The notes beneath the pieces were generated by a model. It did not search any database and had not been told where the DNA came from. It saw only the letters and a program-made list of their open reading frames with translations. A program made the position numbers and the translations under genes. A stretch of 64,000 nucleotides of DNA from Hyphomicrobiales bacterium (GTDB lineage Bacteria > Pseudomonadota > Alphaproteobacteria > Rhizobiales > Rhizobiaceae). Where the stretch lies: positions 312,598 to 376,597 of the forward strand of contig UEHQ01000009.1 of NCBI GenBank assembly GCA_900489925.1, in the 5' to 3' direction. This document shows, piece after piece, positions 18,224 to 29,200 of the stretch (its first letter is position 1; each line of letters starts with the position of its first letter).

Positions 18224-19336
18224 TCAGGCAGAAAGCGCCTTGAACTCGGTCAGGATCGCCTCGCCCATTTCCACGGTTCCAACCTTCTTGGCACCATCGG
18301 CCATGATGTCGGCGGTGCGGATGCCCTTGTCGAGAACGTTGGCGATCGCCTTCTCGAGGTTGTCGGCTTCCGTGACCATGCCGAAGGAGTAGCGCAGGCA
18401 CATGGCGAACGAAGCGATCATGGCGATCGGATTGGCGATGCCCTGGCCGGCGATGTCAGGTGCCGAACCGTGTACCGGCTCGTATAGCGCCTTGCGCTTG
18501 CCGGTCTTGCCGTCAGGCGCGCCGAGCGAAGCGGACGGCAGCATGCCGAGCGAACCCGTGAGCATGGCGGCGACGTCGGACAGCATGTCGCCGAACAGGT
18601 TGTCGGTGACGATGACGTCGAACTGCTTCGGCGCGCGCACCAGCTGCATGCCGCCGGCATCCGCCAGCATGTGCTCGAGCTTGACGTCGGAATACTTGTC
18701 CTTGTGCGTCGCGGTGACGACCTGGTTCCACAGAACGCCCGACTTCATGACGTTGCGCTTTTCCATCGAGCAGACGCGATTCTGGCGCGTGCGGGCCATT
18801 TCGAAGGCCACCGCCGAAATGCGCTCGATCTCGTAGGTGTCGTAAACCTGGGTGTCGATGGCGCGCTTCTGACCGTTGCCGAGATCTGTGATGGTCTTCG
18901 GCTCGCCGAAATAGACGCCACCGGTCAGTTCGCGGATGATCAGGATATCAAGGCCTTCGACCAGCTCCGGCTTCAGAGACGAGGCATTTGCCAGCGCCGG
19001 ATAGCAGATGGCGGGGCGCAGGTTGGCGAAGAGTTCGAGATCCTTGCGCAGACGCAGCAGACCGGCTTCCGGGCGCACTTCATAGGGAACGTCATCCCAC
19101 TTCGGGCCGCCGACGGCGCCGAAAAGAACCGCGTCGGCCGCAAGTGCCTTCTGCATGTCGGCTTCGGAGATCGCCGCGCCGTGGGCGTCGTAAGCGCTTC
19201 CGCCAACGAGACCTTCGTCGGTGACGAAACCGGCATTCATCGCCTCGTTCATATAGGCAATGATCTTGCGGACCTCGCCCATCGCTTCAGGACCGATGCC
19301 GTCACCCGGCAGCAGGAAAAGATTGCGCGTCGTCAT
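18224..19336 (-). CDS. leuB: 3-isopropylmalate dehydrogenase
   Basis: A 370-residue cytosolic NAD-dependent enzyme for the third step of leucine synthesis. [15 protein letters not shown] opens the Rossmann-like domain, [13 protein letters not shown] is the LeuB-specific active-site loop, and [20 protein letters not shown] carries the Mg/substrate aspartates. [18 protein letters not shown] is the cofactor loop that prefers NAD. The ATG at 19336 has GGAGGG upstream; an in-frame start at 19357 adds seven residues. leuD lies nearby on the same strand, separated by a plus-strand dehydratase gene. Confidence 0.97.
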   Translation of the reverse strand: MTTRNLFLLPGDGIGPEAMGEVRKIIAYMNEAMNAGFVTDEGLVGGSAYDAHGAAISEADMQKALAADAVLFGAVGGPKWDDVPYEVRPEAGLLRLRKDLELFANLRPAICYPALANASSLKPELVEGLDILIIRELTGGVYFGEPKTITDLGNGQKRAIDTQVYDTYEIERISAVAFEMARTRQNRVCSMEKRNVMKSGVLWNQVVTATHKDKYSDVKLEHMLADAGGMQLVRAPKQFDVIVTDNLFGDMLSDVAAMLTGSLGMLPSASLGAPDGKTGKRKALYEPVHGSAPDIAGQGIANPIAMIASFAMCLRYSFGMVTEADNLEKAIANVLDKGIRTADIMADGAKKVGTVEMGEAILTEFKALSA

Positions 19337-19488
19337 GAAACCCTCCGGGAAAAACAAGTTGCGGCTTATTAGCCCTCGGGATCAGGCATTTCAAGCGAGT
19401 TAGAGGCCGATTCGGTACGGTTGACAGCTACTCGCCATCAATCTCGGTGAGTTGACCGCGGTATCTCCTTGAGCAACAAGAAGGCATC

Positions 19489-20445
19489 ATGACCGCTATC
19501 CGGAAATCATCCATGCCTGCTTCCCCGCTTCATCTCGACACCCCGCTCTTTCGGACGTCCGCCGCATACAGCGCCAGCAACAGACCGCTCTGGCTGAAGC
19601 TCGACGCCTTGCAGCCATCGGGAAGCTTCAAGCTGCGCGGCGTCGGCAGGCTCTGCCAGCATGAGGTGGAAAACGGCGCCAGGGAAATCTTCTGCGCCTC
19701 CGGTGGCAATGCCGGGATCGCTGCCGCCTATGCCGGCCGCGCGCTCGGCATACCCGTCACCATCGTCGTGCCGCAAACGACCTCGGAAGACGTGCGCCAA
19801 TCGATCGCCGCCACTGGCGCAACCGTTCTCGTCCACGGTTCGGTCTTCGACGAAGCCAACGCCCATGCCATCCGTCTCGCCGAAGAACGCAAGGCGGCCT
19901 ACGTGCATCCCTTCGATCACCCCCTTCTCTGGGAAGGTCATGGCACGCTCATCGACGAAGTCGTCGCCAAGGGAGCTGACTTCGATTGCGTGATCGCCAG
20001 CGTCGGCGGTGGTGGCCTGCTGGCTGGAATTGTTGCCGGCCTCAAGCGAAACGGGCTGTCGGATGTGCCTGTCATCGCGGTCGAAACCGAAGGCGCAGCA
20101 TCATTTCATGCAAGTATCGTGGCAGGAGAGCGCATCACCCTGCCCGCCATCACCTCGATCGCCACGTCGCTCGGCGCGCGACAAGTCGCCCAGCACGTCT
20201 TCGACCTGCCGAAGGAGCACCCGATCGAGACCGTGACGGTGACGGATGCCGAGGCGGTGTCCGCCTGCCTGAAATTCGCCGACGCCTATCGCATTCTGGT
20301 CGAACCCGCCTGCGGCGCGGCATTGGCGGTCGCCGACGTGCACCCCGATCTTCTCGCGCGCTTCAAAAATCCCCTCATCGAGGTTTGCGGCGGCATTGGC
20401 GTGTCGCTGGAAAAACTGAAGGCATGGAAAGAGCGGCTGCTCTAG
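19489..20445 (+). CDS. PLP-dependent threonine/serine dehydratase-like enzyme
   Basis: A 318-residue fold-type II PLP enzyme. SGSFKLRG around residue 42 holds the Schiff-base lysine, ASGGNAGIAAAYAGR is the asparagine loop over the cofactor, and SVGGGGLLAGIVAG is the phosphate-binding glycine loop. Lack of a C-terminal ACT domain and the short length resemble eukaryotic-type serine dehydratase and catabolic threonine dehydratases rather than IlvA. It probably deaminates serine or threonine to a 2-oxo acid. It lies between leuB and leuD but on the opposite strand, divergent from leuB. Confidence 0.87.
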   Translation: MTAIRKSSMPASPLHLDTPLFRTSAAYSASNRPLWLKLDALQPSGSFKLRGVGRLCQHEVENGAREIFCASGGNAGIAAAYAGRALGIPVTIVVPQTTSEDVRQSIAATGATVLVHGSVFDEANAHAIRLAEERKAAYVHPFDHPLLWEGHGTLIDEVVAKGADFDCVIASVGGGGLLAGIVAGLKRNGLSDVPVIAVETEGAASFHASIVAGERITLPAITSIATSLGARQVAQHVFDLPKEHPIETVTVTDAEAVSACLKFADAYRILVEPACGAALAVADVHPDLLARFKNPLIEVCGGIGVSLEKLKAWKERLL

Positions 20446-20451
20446 CCAAAG

Positions 20452-20478
20452 AAAAAGCCGGGCTGAGACCCGGCTTTT
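20452..20478. terminator. Bidirectional intrinsic terminator between the dehydratase and leuD
   Basis: A-run, AGCCGGG (20456-20462), loop CTGAGA, CCCGGCT (20469-20475), T-run. The A and T flanks let it serve both convergent genes. Confidence 0.85.
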
Positions 20479-20498
20479 CAATGCATTCTTTCAGAGGC

Positions 20499-21107
20499 TT
20501 ACGCAGCCCAGGGATGCGATGCTGCGTTCGACTTTTCGAAGCTGTCGATCGCCTTGCCCTTCTCCATCGTCAGGCCGATATCGTCGAGACCGTTCAGCAG
20601 GCAGTGGCGCTTGAACTCGTCCAGATCGAACTTGATCATGCCACCATCCGGACCGGTGATCTCCATGTTTTCCAGATCGACCGTCAGGATCGCATTAGAG
20701 CCACGCGAAGCGTCGTCCATCAGCTTGTCGAGATTTTCCGGGCTGACCTTGATCGGCAGAATGCCGTTCTTGAAACAGTTGTTGTAGAAAATATCGGCGA
20801 AGCTCGTGGAAATGACGCAACGGATGCCGAAGTCGAGAAGTGCCCACGGCGCATGTTCGCGCGAGGAGCCACAGCCGAAATTGTCGCCGGCAACAAGGAT
20901 CTTGGCATCCTGATAGGCCGGCTTGTTGAGAACGAAATCTTCGTTCGGCGAGCCGTCTTCATTGTAACGGGCTTCCGCGAAGAGGCCCTTGCCAAGGCCG
21001 GTGCGCTTGATCGTCTTCAGGTAATCCTTCGGAATGATCATGTCGGTGTCGATGTTGACGACCGGCAGTGGGGCAGCGACGCCCGTCAGCTTTACGAATT
21101 TATCCAT
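20499..21107 (-). CDS. leuD: 3-isopropylmalate dehydratase small subunit
   Basis: A 202-residue swivelling domain that pairs with LeuC to isomerise isopropylmalate. [15 protein letters not shown] at the N-terminus and [17 protein letters not shown] near residue 74 are the substrate-binding motifs of the family. The length is normal. leuC is not in the window, as is usual in rhizobia where leuC, leuD and leuB are dispersed. A purine-poor leader precedes the ATG, and the downstream terminator is shared with the convergent dehydratase. Confidence 0.97.
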   Translation of the reverse strand: MDKFVKLTGVAAPLPVVNIDTDMIIPKDYLKTIKRTGLGKGLFAEARYNEDGSPNEDFVLNKPAYQDAKILVAGDNFGCGSSREHAPWALLDFGIRCVISTSFADIFYNNCFKNGILPIKVSPENLDKLMDDASRGSNAILTVDLENMEITGPDGGMIKFDLDEFKRHCLLNGLDDIGLTMEKGKAIDSFEKSNAASHPWAA

Positions 21108-21233
21108 GGCCTGGCCTCCAATTTCAGCAGACGTAGTGTGTTGATCAGCGTTTAGTTCAGTTTCCCGCCAAAATGAAGGAAAATTTGCGTCATGGCGCTG
21201 GCCTCGCGGATTCGGCGAAGCCAGCCCTATGCG

Positions 21234-21662
21234 TTATTTCGTCTTGGCCGGCGCATTCATTGCCCAGCTGACGCCGAACGGATCGCGCAGCTGGCCATAG
21301 CGGTCGCCCCAGAACATCAGTTCGACAGGCATGACGACCTCCGCACCGGCAGCGACTGCCCGATCCCACCAGAAATCGATGTCGTCGACGATGAGCTGCA
21401 GCGAGAAGCCCTGATGCTTCTGGAACGGATGCCCGTGTTCGGGATAGGCATCGCTCAGCATCAGCGAGCTTCCGTTTATATAGAGATGAACATGCATCGT
21501 CCGTCCGTTTTCATCAACGGGAACGACATAGGCTTCTTCGGCACCGAAAGCCCGCTTGTAGAATTCCGCAGCCTTCAAGGCGCCATCGACCGTGACGTAA
21601 GGCAGAAGGCTGTTCTTCACCGGCGGCAACGTCATTTTGCTGGGCTGGGTATCGGTATCCAT
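21234..21662 (-). CDS. VOC-family protein, PhnB-like
   Basis: A 142-residue protein resembling PhnB/YdcJ-type glyoxalase-fold proteins: LLPYVTVDGALKAAEFYKRA at residues 19-38, MHVHLYINGSSLMLSDAYPE in the middle, and FWGDRYGQLRDPFGVSWAM near the end. These proteins bind small ligands or metals; no enzymatic role can be claimed. The gene stands alone between leuD and a small membrane protein gene. Confidence 0.85.
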   Translation of the reverse strand: MDTDTQPSKMTLPPVKNSLLPYVTVDGALKAAEFYKRAFGAEEAYVVPVDENGRTMHVHLYINGSSLMLSDAYPEHGHPFQKHQGFSLQLIVDDIDFWWDRAVAAGAEVVMPVELMFWGDRYGQLRDPFGVSWAMNAPAKTK

Positions 21663-21780
21663 GCTTGTCCTCCATTCGCTTGGGTTTTGAAGCAGGCAAA
21701 AGGCCTTGCTGCTTCAAGGACGCGGGAGAATGGCGCAAGCCGACAGCTTCGGAAAAAATTTAATGCAGGGCCGACGTTGA

Positions 21781-22023
21781 TCAGAGATCGATGATCGTGC
21801 CGCGCCCGTCGTTCCAGATGCGCATGGTTTCGCCGGAGCGAGGCTTTGCCTTCGCCGTAGCGCGGATCGGTGCAGGTTTCATCTTCATCGAAAGCGCGCG
21901 GCCAACCATAAGCACCGTCAGGATGCCGCCGACGGCGAGCGTCACCGAAAAGGTGAGAAGCGCCAGTGCAACAAAGGCGGTGATGCCTGCGAGCAAGAGG
22001 AAGATGGCACGGATATTCTGCAT
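21781..22023 (-). CDS. Small membrane protein, unknown function
   Basis: An 80-residue protein with two hydrophobic segments (about residues 4-22 and 25-42) followed by a basic, proline-containing cytoplasmic tail (KMKPAPIRATAKAKPR) ending in WNDGRGTIIDL. The ATG at 22023 is preceded by GAAAGG; the longer reading to 22164 adds a cysteine-rich segment that looks non-coding. I do not recognise a named family. Similar short proteins occur in rhizobia. It is divergent from the HpcH-type aldolase gene. Confidence 0.65.
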   Translation of the reverse strand: MQNIRAIFLLLAGITAFVALALLTFSVTLAVGGILTVLMVGRALSMKMKPAPIRATAKAKPRSGETMRIWNDGRGTIIDL

Positions 22024-22136
22024 GGGTTTAAAACCTTTCTTCGGAAAGGAATGTGGTCCTTCATTTCCTTCTCTGCAAGATGAGCATGGCTTTTTGTTGT
22101 CTTGCCAGCTGTCACAAAGCTTGGCACACATTCGTG

Positions 22137-23045
22137 ATGAGCCAAGATCCCCTGACCCGTTCAATGAGTTTGCGGCGCTCGGTGCTGAGCGTTCCAGCCA
22201 TCAATTCTCGAGCACTTGAAAAGAGCCGCCTGCTGGATTGCGACGCCGTGATCTTCGACCTGGAAGATTCCGTGGCGCCTGAACGGAAAGCCGAGGCACG
22301 GGAGAATCTGGCCGCCTTCTTCGCCGGCGCGCCGCTTCCGGGCAAGGAACGCATTATCCGCGTCAATGCGCTTTCCTCCAACTTCGGCCGTGCCGACATG
22401 GAGCTGGTCGCGGCACTTGAGCCGGATGCAGTGCTGCTGCCAAAGGTGGACGAGCCGCAGCATGTCATGGCGGTCAGCGACTTTCTCGCCGACGCCGATG
22501 CCCCCGACACCCTTCGCATATGGGCGATGATCGAGACCCCGCGCGGCATACTGAACGCCGCAGCAATCGCCGAAGCGGGACGAACCGCGGGCTCAAGGCT
22601 CGATTGTTTCATCGTGGGCCTTAACGACCTGCGCAAGGAAACGGGGGTACTGCCGCAGCCGGACCGCACCTATCTCGTGCCATGGCTGATGCAGGTCATC
22701 CTTGCCGTGCGCGCTTACGGCCTTGACGCGATCGACAGCGTCTTCAATGATTTCAAGGATGCAGCTGCCTTCGACGCCGAATGCGCCGAGGCCCGCGCCA
22801 TGGGGTTTGACGGAAAGATGCTGATCCACCCGGCGCAGATCGAGGCGGCTAACCGCCATTTCGGTCCGGACGCATCAGCCGTCGCCGAGGCGGAAGCGAT
22901 CATTACCGCCTTCGCTGATCCGGCCACCGATGGGCTCAATGTCATCAACGCCAATGGCCTGATGATCGAGCGGCTGCATCTTGTCCAGGCCGAAAGTCTG
23001 GTTCATAAAGCCCGCCTGATCGCAGAGCGCCAAACGGCGAAATGA
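22137..23045 (+). CDS. HpcH/HpaI aldolase / citrate lyase beta-subunit family protein
   Basis: A 302-residue TIM-barrel protein of the CitE/malyl-CoA lyase family. RRSVLSVPAINSRALEKSR is the usual opening, DAVIFDLEDSVAPERK binds Mg, RVNALSS and LPKVDEPQHV follow, and GFDGKMLIHPAQIEAAN closes the active site. Members cleave or form malyl-CoA, citramalyl-CoA or related thioesters; the true substrate is unknown. ATGs at 22137 and 22164 are both plausible starts, the second beginning directly with the conserved part. Its stop overlaps the DUF1737 gene start as ATGA. Confidence 0.87.
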   Translation: MSQDPLTRSMSLRRSVLSVPAINSRALEKSRLLDCDAVIFDLEDSVAPERKAEARENLAAFFAGAPLPGKERIIRVNALSSNFGRADMELVAALEPDAVLLPKVDEPQHVMAVSDFLADADAPDTLRIWAMIETPRGILNAAAIAEAGRTAGSRLDCFIVGLNDLRKETGVLPQPDRTYLVPWLMQVILAVRAYGLDAIDSVFNDFKDAAAFDAECAEARAMGFDGKMLIHPAQIEAANRHFGPDASAVAEAEAIITAFADPATDGLNVINANGLMIERLHLVQAESLVHKARLIAERQTAK

Positions 23046-23263
23046 AAGACGATTTTATGAAGCTTTACCGCCTTCTGACCGGCCAGGACGATGCCGCGTT
23101 CTGCCATCGCGTGACCGATGCCCTCAACAAGGGCTGGGCTCTGCACGGATCGCCCTCGCTCACCTTCAATGCGCAAACCGGCCAGGTCATGGCTGGCCAG
23201 GCAATCGTCAAAGACGTTGAAGGCAAGGACTATCACCCGGATATGAAACTCTCCGAGCAATAA
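23042..23263 (+). CDS. DUF1737 domain protein
   Basis: A 73-residue protein, MKLYRLLTGQDDAAFCHRV near the start and LNKGWALHGSPSLTFN in the middle, the pattern of the DUF1737 family of small soluble proteins without known function. Two starts fit: the ATG at 23042 overlapping the upstream stop, and an ATG at 23057 beginning at the conserved part. It is very probably co-translated with the aldolase gene. Confidence 0.8.
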   Translation: MKDDFMKLYRLLTGQDDAAFCHRVTDALNKGWALHGSPSLTFNAQTGQVMAGQAIVKDVEGKDYHPDMKLSEQ

Positions 23264-23271
23264 GGTAAAGC

Positions 23272-23709
23272 CTACCGCTCGGCGGCTTCCTCGGCACTTT
23301 CCTCGATCCGCTCCATGTCGTCGTCGCTGAGGCCGAAATGGTGGCCGATCTCATGGATCAGAACATGGGTGATGATATCGCCTAGCGTTTCGTCGTTTTC
23401 GGCCCAGTAATCGAGGATCGGGCGTCTATAGAGGCGGATACGGTTCGGCAATTCGCCGGTTTCCATGGTGAAGCGTTCCGAAATCCCGCGCCCTTCGAAA
23501 AGCCCGAGGAGATCGAACGGCGTTTCCAGCGCCATGTCCTCGAACACGTCGTCATCTGGAAAGTCTTCGATCTCAATCGTCAGATTGGTGGTCAGCGCAC
23601 GAAATTCCTCCGGCAGATGGCTGTAAGCTTCCATCGCCAGGGACTCGAAGGTGCTGATCGTCGGAGCGTGGCGATCCTGCCAATTATCGCTCTGGTCTAT
23701 GCGGGCCAT
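23272..23709 (-). CDS. Small zincin-like metallopeptidase family protein
   Basis: A 145-residue acidic protein with the zinc-protease motif HEIGHHFGLSDDDM (HEXXH plus third ligand region) near residue 120 and RIRLYRRPILDYWAEN before it. This is the minimal zincin family once called DUF1025. It lacks a signal peptide, so it acts in the cytosol if active. Its substrates are unknown. It is convergent with the DUF1737 gene with eight bases between stops. Confidence 0.88.
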   Translation of the reverse strand: MARIDQSDNWQDRHAPTISTFESLAMEAYSHLPEEFRALTTNLTIEIEDFPDDDVFEDMALETPFDLLGLFEGRGISERFTMETGELPNRIRLYRRPILDYWAENDETLGDIITHVLIHEIGHHFGLSDDDMERIEESAEEAAER

Positions 23710-23828
23710 AAAAATTCCCTTCCTTTGCGGCCCATATAGAACCTTTGCGCACGATTTTCGAGAGCGGAATCAAAGGCAGGAATAAATTCACATCATATGA
23801 CTGTTGACTCTTCGGCCGACCTTTGGAA

Positions 23829-23850
23829 TCTATAAGAACATAACAGGAAC
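23829..23850 (+). promoter_or_regulatory. LexA (SOS) box and -10 region of the imuA-imuB-dnaE2 operon
   Basis: GAACATAACAGGAAC at 23836-23850 is, on the other strand, GTTC-N7-GTTC, the exact alphaproteobacterial LexA operator. A -10-like CTATAA (23830-23835) lies directly before it and TTGACT is at 23804-23809, so LexA would block the promoter. The box is 22 bases before the imuA start. Confidence 0.9.
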
Positions 23851-23871
23851 ATTAGAAAGTTGGAGAACGTC

Positions 23872-24813
23872 ATGGCACAGCCGGCCGTGACGCGCGAGCG
23901 TCTTTTTGCGCTCCGCGAAACCATTGCAAAGCTTGAAGGAAAGCTGATACCCGCCCTAGCTGCAGCGGAAGGCGAAGCCTTGGCTGAAGCCGGTTTCAAG
24001 GAAGAAAAATTCGAAAACACGCTTCGTCTTTCGATTGGAATACCTGATATCGACGACGCCTTGGAAGGAGGCGTACCGCGCGATGGCCTGACCGAAGTCC
24101 GTACCCGCTTGTTGCGCAATGCAGGTGCAAGCAGCGGGTTCGTTCTGGCGCTCGCTGCCCTGCTGCAGCGACAGGATGAAGAAGAAGGACGCGGCGAACT
24201 ACCGATCCTTTGGATCGCGGATACGATGGCCTCGATCGAGGCCGGACGCCCTTATGCCGTCGGACTGCAAGATTTCGGCCTGAAGCCCCGGCTGTTTCTG
24301 CATGCGACGCCGCGCAAACTGGAAGATGCACTGTGGCTCGCGGAAACCGCCGTTGCCAGCGGTGTGTTTCCAGCCACCATTCTCGAGGTTCGCGGCAATC
24401 CGAAGCCCTTTGGACTGACCGAAAGCCGGCGCCTCAACCTGCGGGCAAAGTCCTCCGGACGCCCGCTTTTCCTGTTGCGGCAGGCAGGAGAGGAAGAGGC
24501 AAGCAGCGCCGTTTTCCGCTTCCTGGCCGAACCCGCGCCAGCACAGTCACGACCAATGCCGGATGGCTCGATGCTAGGCGGCAGCATCGGCAATCCGATC
24601 TTTCGCCTCACCCTGGAGAAGAGCCGCAATCCGGCTCCGCTCTCTGTTCTTCTGGAGTGGAACCCCCATGACCGCCGGTTTTTCCCTGTCCGCCCATCAG
24701 CCGACACTCGCTTTCCAACCAAGCGCGCAGCGCATTCTGGCACTGAACTTCCCGCATCTGCCGACCGACCGGATATCAAGAAAGAGATGGGGGCTTTCCT
24801 GGCGTCTGCATGA
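23872..24813 (+). CDS. imuA: ImuA, RecA-like accessory protein of SOS mutagenesis
   Basis: A 313-residue protein of the ImuA group. LRLSIGIPDIDDALEGGVPR near residue 60 and the following SGFVLALAALLQRQ correspond to the RecA-like core without a full Walker A. It helps ImuB and DnaE2 carry out translesion synthesis after DNA damage. The ATG at 23872 has GGAGA upstream; an in-frame TTG at 23860 adds four residues. The 3' end overlaps imuB by 146 bases, and the last 48 residues are therefore constrained by two frames and may be a non-conserved tail. Confidence 0.87.
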   Translation: MAQPAVTRERLFALRETIAKLEGKLIPALAAAEGEALAEAGFKEEKFENTLRLSIGIPDIDDALEGGVPRDGLTEVRTRLLRNAGASSGFVLALAALLQRQDEEEGRGELPILWIADTMASIEAGRPYAVGLQDFGLKPRLFLHATPRKLEDALWLAETAVASGVFPATILEVRGNPKPFGLTESRRLNLRAKSSGRPLFLLRQAGEEEASSAVFRFLAEPAPAQSRPMPDGSMLGGSIGNPIFRLTLEKSRNPAPLSVLLEWNPHDRRFFPVRPSADTRFPTKRAAHSGTELPASADRPDIKKEMGAFLASA

Positions 24814-26278
24814 TCGTCCTAAGGTTCCACCGATCGTCTGCTCCGGCCGCTACGCCAACAGCATACGGCTGACAGCGCTCGACGAAGCCGCGGAAGCGAT
24901 CAACCTGCGCAAAAGCATGGGTGTTGCCGAAGCCCGCGCCATCTTCCCGACGCTCGAGGTAATAGAAGAAGATCCTGCCGCCGACCTGCGCCTTCTTGAA
25001 GGCATCGCCGATTGGTGCGATCGCTATACGCCACTCGTCGCACTCGACGGCAGGGACGGCCTGTTTCTCGATATTACCGGCTGCTCCCATCTGTTCGGTG
25101 GCGAGAAGGCTCTCCTCAAGGATATTCTGTCGCGCCTCCTTCAAATGGGGCTCGACGTCCGCGGCGCCATCACCTCCTCGCCTGGCCTCTCCTGGGCTGT
25201 CAGTCGCTTCGGTCAGGGTGGTGTCATTGATGAAAGTGAAGCCGAGCGAGTGGTCGCCCCTCTCCCCGTCACAGCACTCCGCCTTGCCGACGATACCGTC
25301 GCCTCACTCCGAAAAATGGGCTTGAAATATGTCGGCGACCTCATGGAAACACCACGTGCGCCGCTTGCGCGTCGTTTTGGATCAAGCGTACTTCTTCGGC
25401 TCGATCAGGCTCTAGGAACGGACGAGGAACCGATTTCGCCACGTCTGCCGGTCGCCAGCCTCTCGGCCGAACGCCGGCTGATGGAGCCGATCGGCGCGGA
25501 AGAAGATATTCTCGCGCTTACCGATCAGATTGCTTTGGCACTGAAACCGTCGCTGGAGGCTCGTGGCGCTGGCGGACGCATTTTCGAACTTGTCCTGTTC
25601 CGTGTCGATGGTCGAGTTTTCCGAATCTCCGCCGGCACGGCCCAGCCGCTACGCGACCCCAGGCGCATCGCCGCCCTCTTCGCAGAACGTTTGCAGGCCG
25701 TATATGACGATCTTGATGCCGGCTACGGATTTGAAATCCTGCGCCTCAATGTCCTGCGCTACGAAGCCTTCGATACGACGCAAAGCGATTTCGAAGGACA
25801 CCAGCAGAAGGATGCATCGCTGGCCGCCTTTGTCGATCGCGTCTCCGCAAGGCTTGGCGCCGACTGTCTTCAATCCTTCCAACTGCGCGAAAGCCATCTG
25901 CCGGAAAGGGCGGTTCTTGCGCTTTCCGCCATCGATGCCCTGTCTGCGCCAAAGGCCGGGCAAGGCAATCCTTCCCCCTCACGCAGCGAAAGACCTGCTC
26001 GCCTCTTGGAAAGGCCAGAGCCAATGGACGCCTTTGCCATTGAGGTACCGGATGGCGCGCCCGCCAATTTTCACTGGCGTCGTATGCGCCACCGTATCGT
26101 CAAAAGCGAGGGGCCGGAGCGTCTCGCCATGGAATGGTGGATCGACGGCAGCGACACCGCGCCCCGCGACTATTTCCGTGTAGAGGACGATCAGGGACAC
26201 CGCTTCTGGATCTATCGTAAGGGCCTTTACGGCCATGACGAGAGGCAGAGTTGGTACATGCATGGAATGTTCGCATGA
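24668..26278 (+). CDS. imuB: ImuB, Y-family polymerase-like protein of SOS mutagenesis
   Basis: A 536-residue Y-family DNA polymerase relative. [15 protein letters not shown] replaces the catalytic DxD-type start found in active polymerases, consistent with ImuB being a catalytically dead hub that links DnaE2 to the beta clamp. [16 protein letters not shown] and [18 protein letters not shown] are family segments. No in-frame start codon exists between 24668 and the conserved region, so this ATG, with GGAG upstream, must be used despite the overlap with imuA. The stop overlaps the dnaE2 start as ATGA. Confidence 0.9.
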   Translation: MTAGFSLSAHQPTLAFQPSAQRILALNFPHLPTDRISRKRWGLSWRLHDRPKVPPIVCSGRYANSIRLTALDEAAEAINLRKSMGVAEARAIFPTLEVIEEDPAADLRLLEGIADWCDRYTPLVALDGRDGLFLDITGCSHLFGGEKALLKDILSRLLQMGLDVRGAITSSPGLSWAVSRFGQGGVIDESEAERVVAPLPVTALRLADDTVASLRKMGLKYVGDLMETPRAPLARRFGSSVLLRLDQALGTDEEPISPRLPVASLSAERRLMEPIGAEEDILALTDQIALALKPSLEARGAGGRIFELVLFRVDGRVFRISAGTAQPLRDPRRIAALFAERLQAVYDDLDAGYGFEILRLNVLRYEAFDTTQSDFEGHQQKDASLAAFVDRVSARLGADCLQSFQLRESHLPERAVLALSAIDALSAPKAGQGNPSPSRSERPARLLERPEPMDAFAIEVPDGAPANFHWRRMRHRIVKSEGPERLAMEWWIDGSDTAPRDYFRVEDDQGHRFWIYRKGLYGHDERQSWYMHGMFA

Positions 26279-29200
26279 CACCTGCCTTCTTCGAGATCGG
26301 CGTCAAAACGAACTTTTCCTTTCTGGAAGGGGCATCTAGGCCTGAAGAGATGATACTGCAGGCCGCGATCCTGAGGCTGAGAGGCATCGGCATTGCCGAT
26401 CGCAATTCGGTAGCGGGCGTCGTCAGGGCGCATGCCCAGGCAAAAGTGCTCAGAAAGAAGTTCGAGAGAAAGGAGCAAGGACTTCTGGAAAAGGACGAGA
26501 AACCTGAAGACATCCTCGACCCGGTCGTTCTCCAGCCCGGCGCTCGGCTCGTCTTCTCGGATGGCACGCCTGACATTCTGGCCTACCCGCAAAATCGGGA
26601 AGGCTGGGCGCATCTATGCCGATTGCTGAGCGCCGGCAACCTGCGCACGGAGAAGGGAAACTGCATCCTGTGGGAGGCGGATCTTGTGGAATGGGGCGAC
26701 CAGATGATGCTGGCTCTCGTCCCCGACCCGTCCGTTGCCGACGATCCCCTTCGTCTGCAGGCATTCGAAACTTGTCTCGAGCGTCTGCGCGGCAGGTTCC
26801 GTGACAAGCTCTATATGACGTTGACGCCAGCCTATGACGGCCGCGACAAACGTATGTTCTCGGTGCTTGCCATGCTCGCCACCCGCAACCGCGTGCCTCT
26901 TATCGCCACCAATCAGCCGCTCTATCACGAGACCGCCCGCCGCCCCCTATCCGATGTCGTCACCTCGATACGCGAACATGTCCCGATCCCTGGAGCCGGT
27001 TTTCTGCTGGCGCCGAATGCAGAACGCTATCTCAAGGACGGGGCCGAGATGGCGCGGCTTTTCAGGGATTATCCCGAAGCAATCGCCAATACGGAAAAAT
27101 TCTTTGCTAGGCTGTCGTTCCGTCTCGACGATCTGGAGCACAACTACCCCGATGAAAACGACGAGGGCGAGACCCCTTATGAAACGCTTGACCGCCTGAC
27201 CAGAGCCGGCGCCGCGAAGCGCTTCCCTGGCGGGATCAAATCGAATGTCCAGAAGCAGATCGATTCCGAACTGGAGCTCATCAAGGAGAAGAGATACGCC
27301 CCCTACTTCCTGACGGTTCACAGGATCATCACGCATGCCCGATACGAGCTCGGCATCCTCTGCCAGGGGCGTGGCTCGGCAGCCAATTCGATCATCTGCT
27401 ACTGCCTTGAGATCACGGAGGTGAATCCGGAGAAAAGCACGCTTCTGTTCGATCGCTTCATGTCCACCGACCGCGACGAGCCGCCTGATATCGATGTCGA
27501 TTTCGAGCATGATCGGCGCGAGGAGGTCATCCAACATATCTACAACCGATATGGCAAGGAACATGCCGGCCTAACAGCCGCGGTAACCAGCTATCGGACG
27601 CGTTCGGCCGGGCGCGAGGTCTCCAAGGCGTTCGGCCTTTCGGAGGATATACAGTCGGCGATAGGTAGCTTGGTCTGGGGTTGGTCAGAAGACACACTGT
27701 CTGAGCGGGAAGCCAGAGCCGCCGGCCTCGATACGAAAGATCCCATCACCAACAATGTCCTGAAATATGCGTCGGAGCTTCTGAACTTCCCCCGCCACCT
27801 CACCCAGCATGTCGGCGGCTTCGTCATCACAAGGGACCGGCTCGACGAAGTCGTGCCGATCATGAACACGGCCATGCCGGGTCGCTACATGATCGAATGG
27901 GACAAGGACGATCTCGACAATCTGAAGATCCTCAAGGTGGATGTCCTGGCGCTTGGAATGCTGACCTGCCTGCGCAAGGCCTTCGATCTTCTATTGCTGC
28001 ACTACGACGTGAAGAAGACGCTGGCTGATCTTGGTAACGACACGCATGAGGACGAGAAGCCGGTCTACGACATGATGTGCCGGGCCGACACGCTGGGCGT
28101 CTTCCAGATCGAAAGCCGGGCACAGATGAGCATGCTGCCACGTCTGCGGCCAAGGCGGTTCTACGACCTCGTCATCGAAGTCGCCATCGTCAGGCCCGGC
28201 CCCATCCAGGGCGACATGGTCCATCCCTACTTGAAGCGCCGGGAACAAGAGGAGCGGAAGATTCCGATCAAATATCCAAGCGAAGAACTGAAGGATGTCC
28301 TGAAGCGAACCCTTGGCGTGCCACTCTTTCAAGAGCAAGCGATGCAGATCGCCATTACCGCAGCAGGCTTCAAGCCTGCCGAAGCTGACCAGCTGCGCCG
28401 CGCCATGGCGACCTTCAAACGAACCGGCACCATCGGCAATTTCGAAAGGCGCTTCATCGACGGCATGACATCAAGAGGCTACACTGCCGAGTTTGCCCAA
28501 CAGTGCTTCAACCAGATCAAGGGTTTCGGCGAATACGGCTTCCCCGAAAGCCATGCGGAGTCCTTCGCCCTGCTCGTCTATGCCTCCTCTTGGGTAAAGG
28601 CCTACTATCCCGACGTCTTCTGCGCGGCCATGCTCAACTCGCAGCCGATGGGATTTTATGCGCCGGCGCAATTGGTTCGCGATGCCCGAGAACACGGCGT
28701 GGAGATCCGCGAGGTTGACGTCAACAGTTCGGATTGGGACTGCCTGCTGGAGAAAGGACATTTCGACAGCCGTCGCATCGATTTTCGCCATCGCGAGATG
28801 AGCGACATCATCAAGGCGAAACGCGCTGTCCGCCTCGGCTTTCGCCAGGTCAAGGGACTGTCCGAGACAACAATCAAGGAAAGGTTGGTAGCGAACCGGG
28901 GAAGCGACTACACCTCCATCCGAGATCTCTGGCTGCGATCCGGCCTCGACAAGCCTGACATCGAGCGTCTGGCGGACGCGGATGCCTTTAACAGCATCGG
29001 CCTCTCCCGGCGCGAAGCGCTCTGGGCGGTACGAGCGCTCGACGTAAAAAGCGCGGCGGAGCGGTTGCCGCTGTTCGATCAGGTATCGCATCTCGATCTG
29101 CAGGTCGAGCCTCAGACCAAGCTACCGGAAATGCTGCAGGGAGAGCAGGTGGTCGAGGACTATCGATACCTGTCCCTGTCGCTCAAGGCGCACCCCGTTT

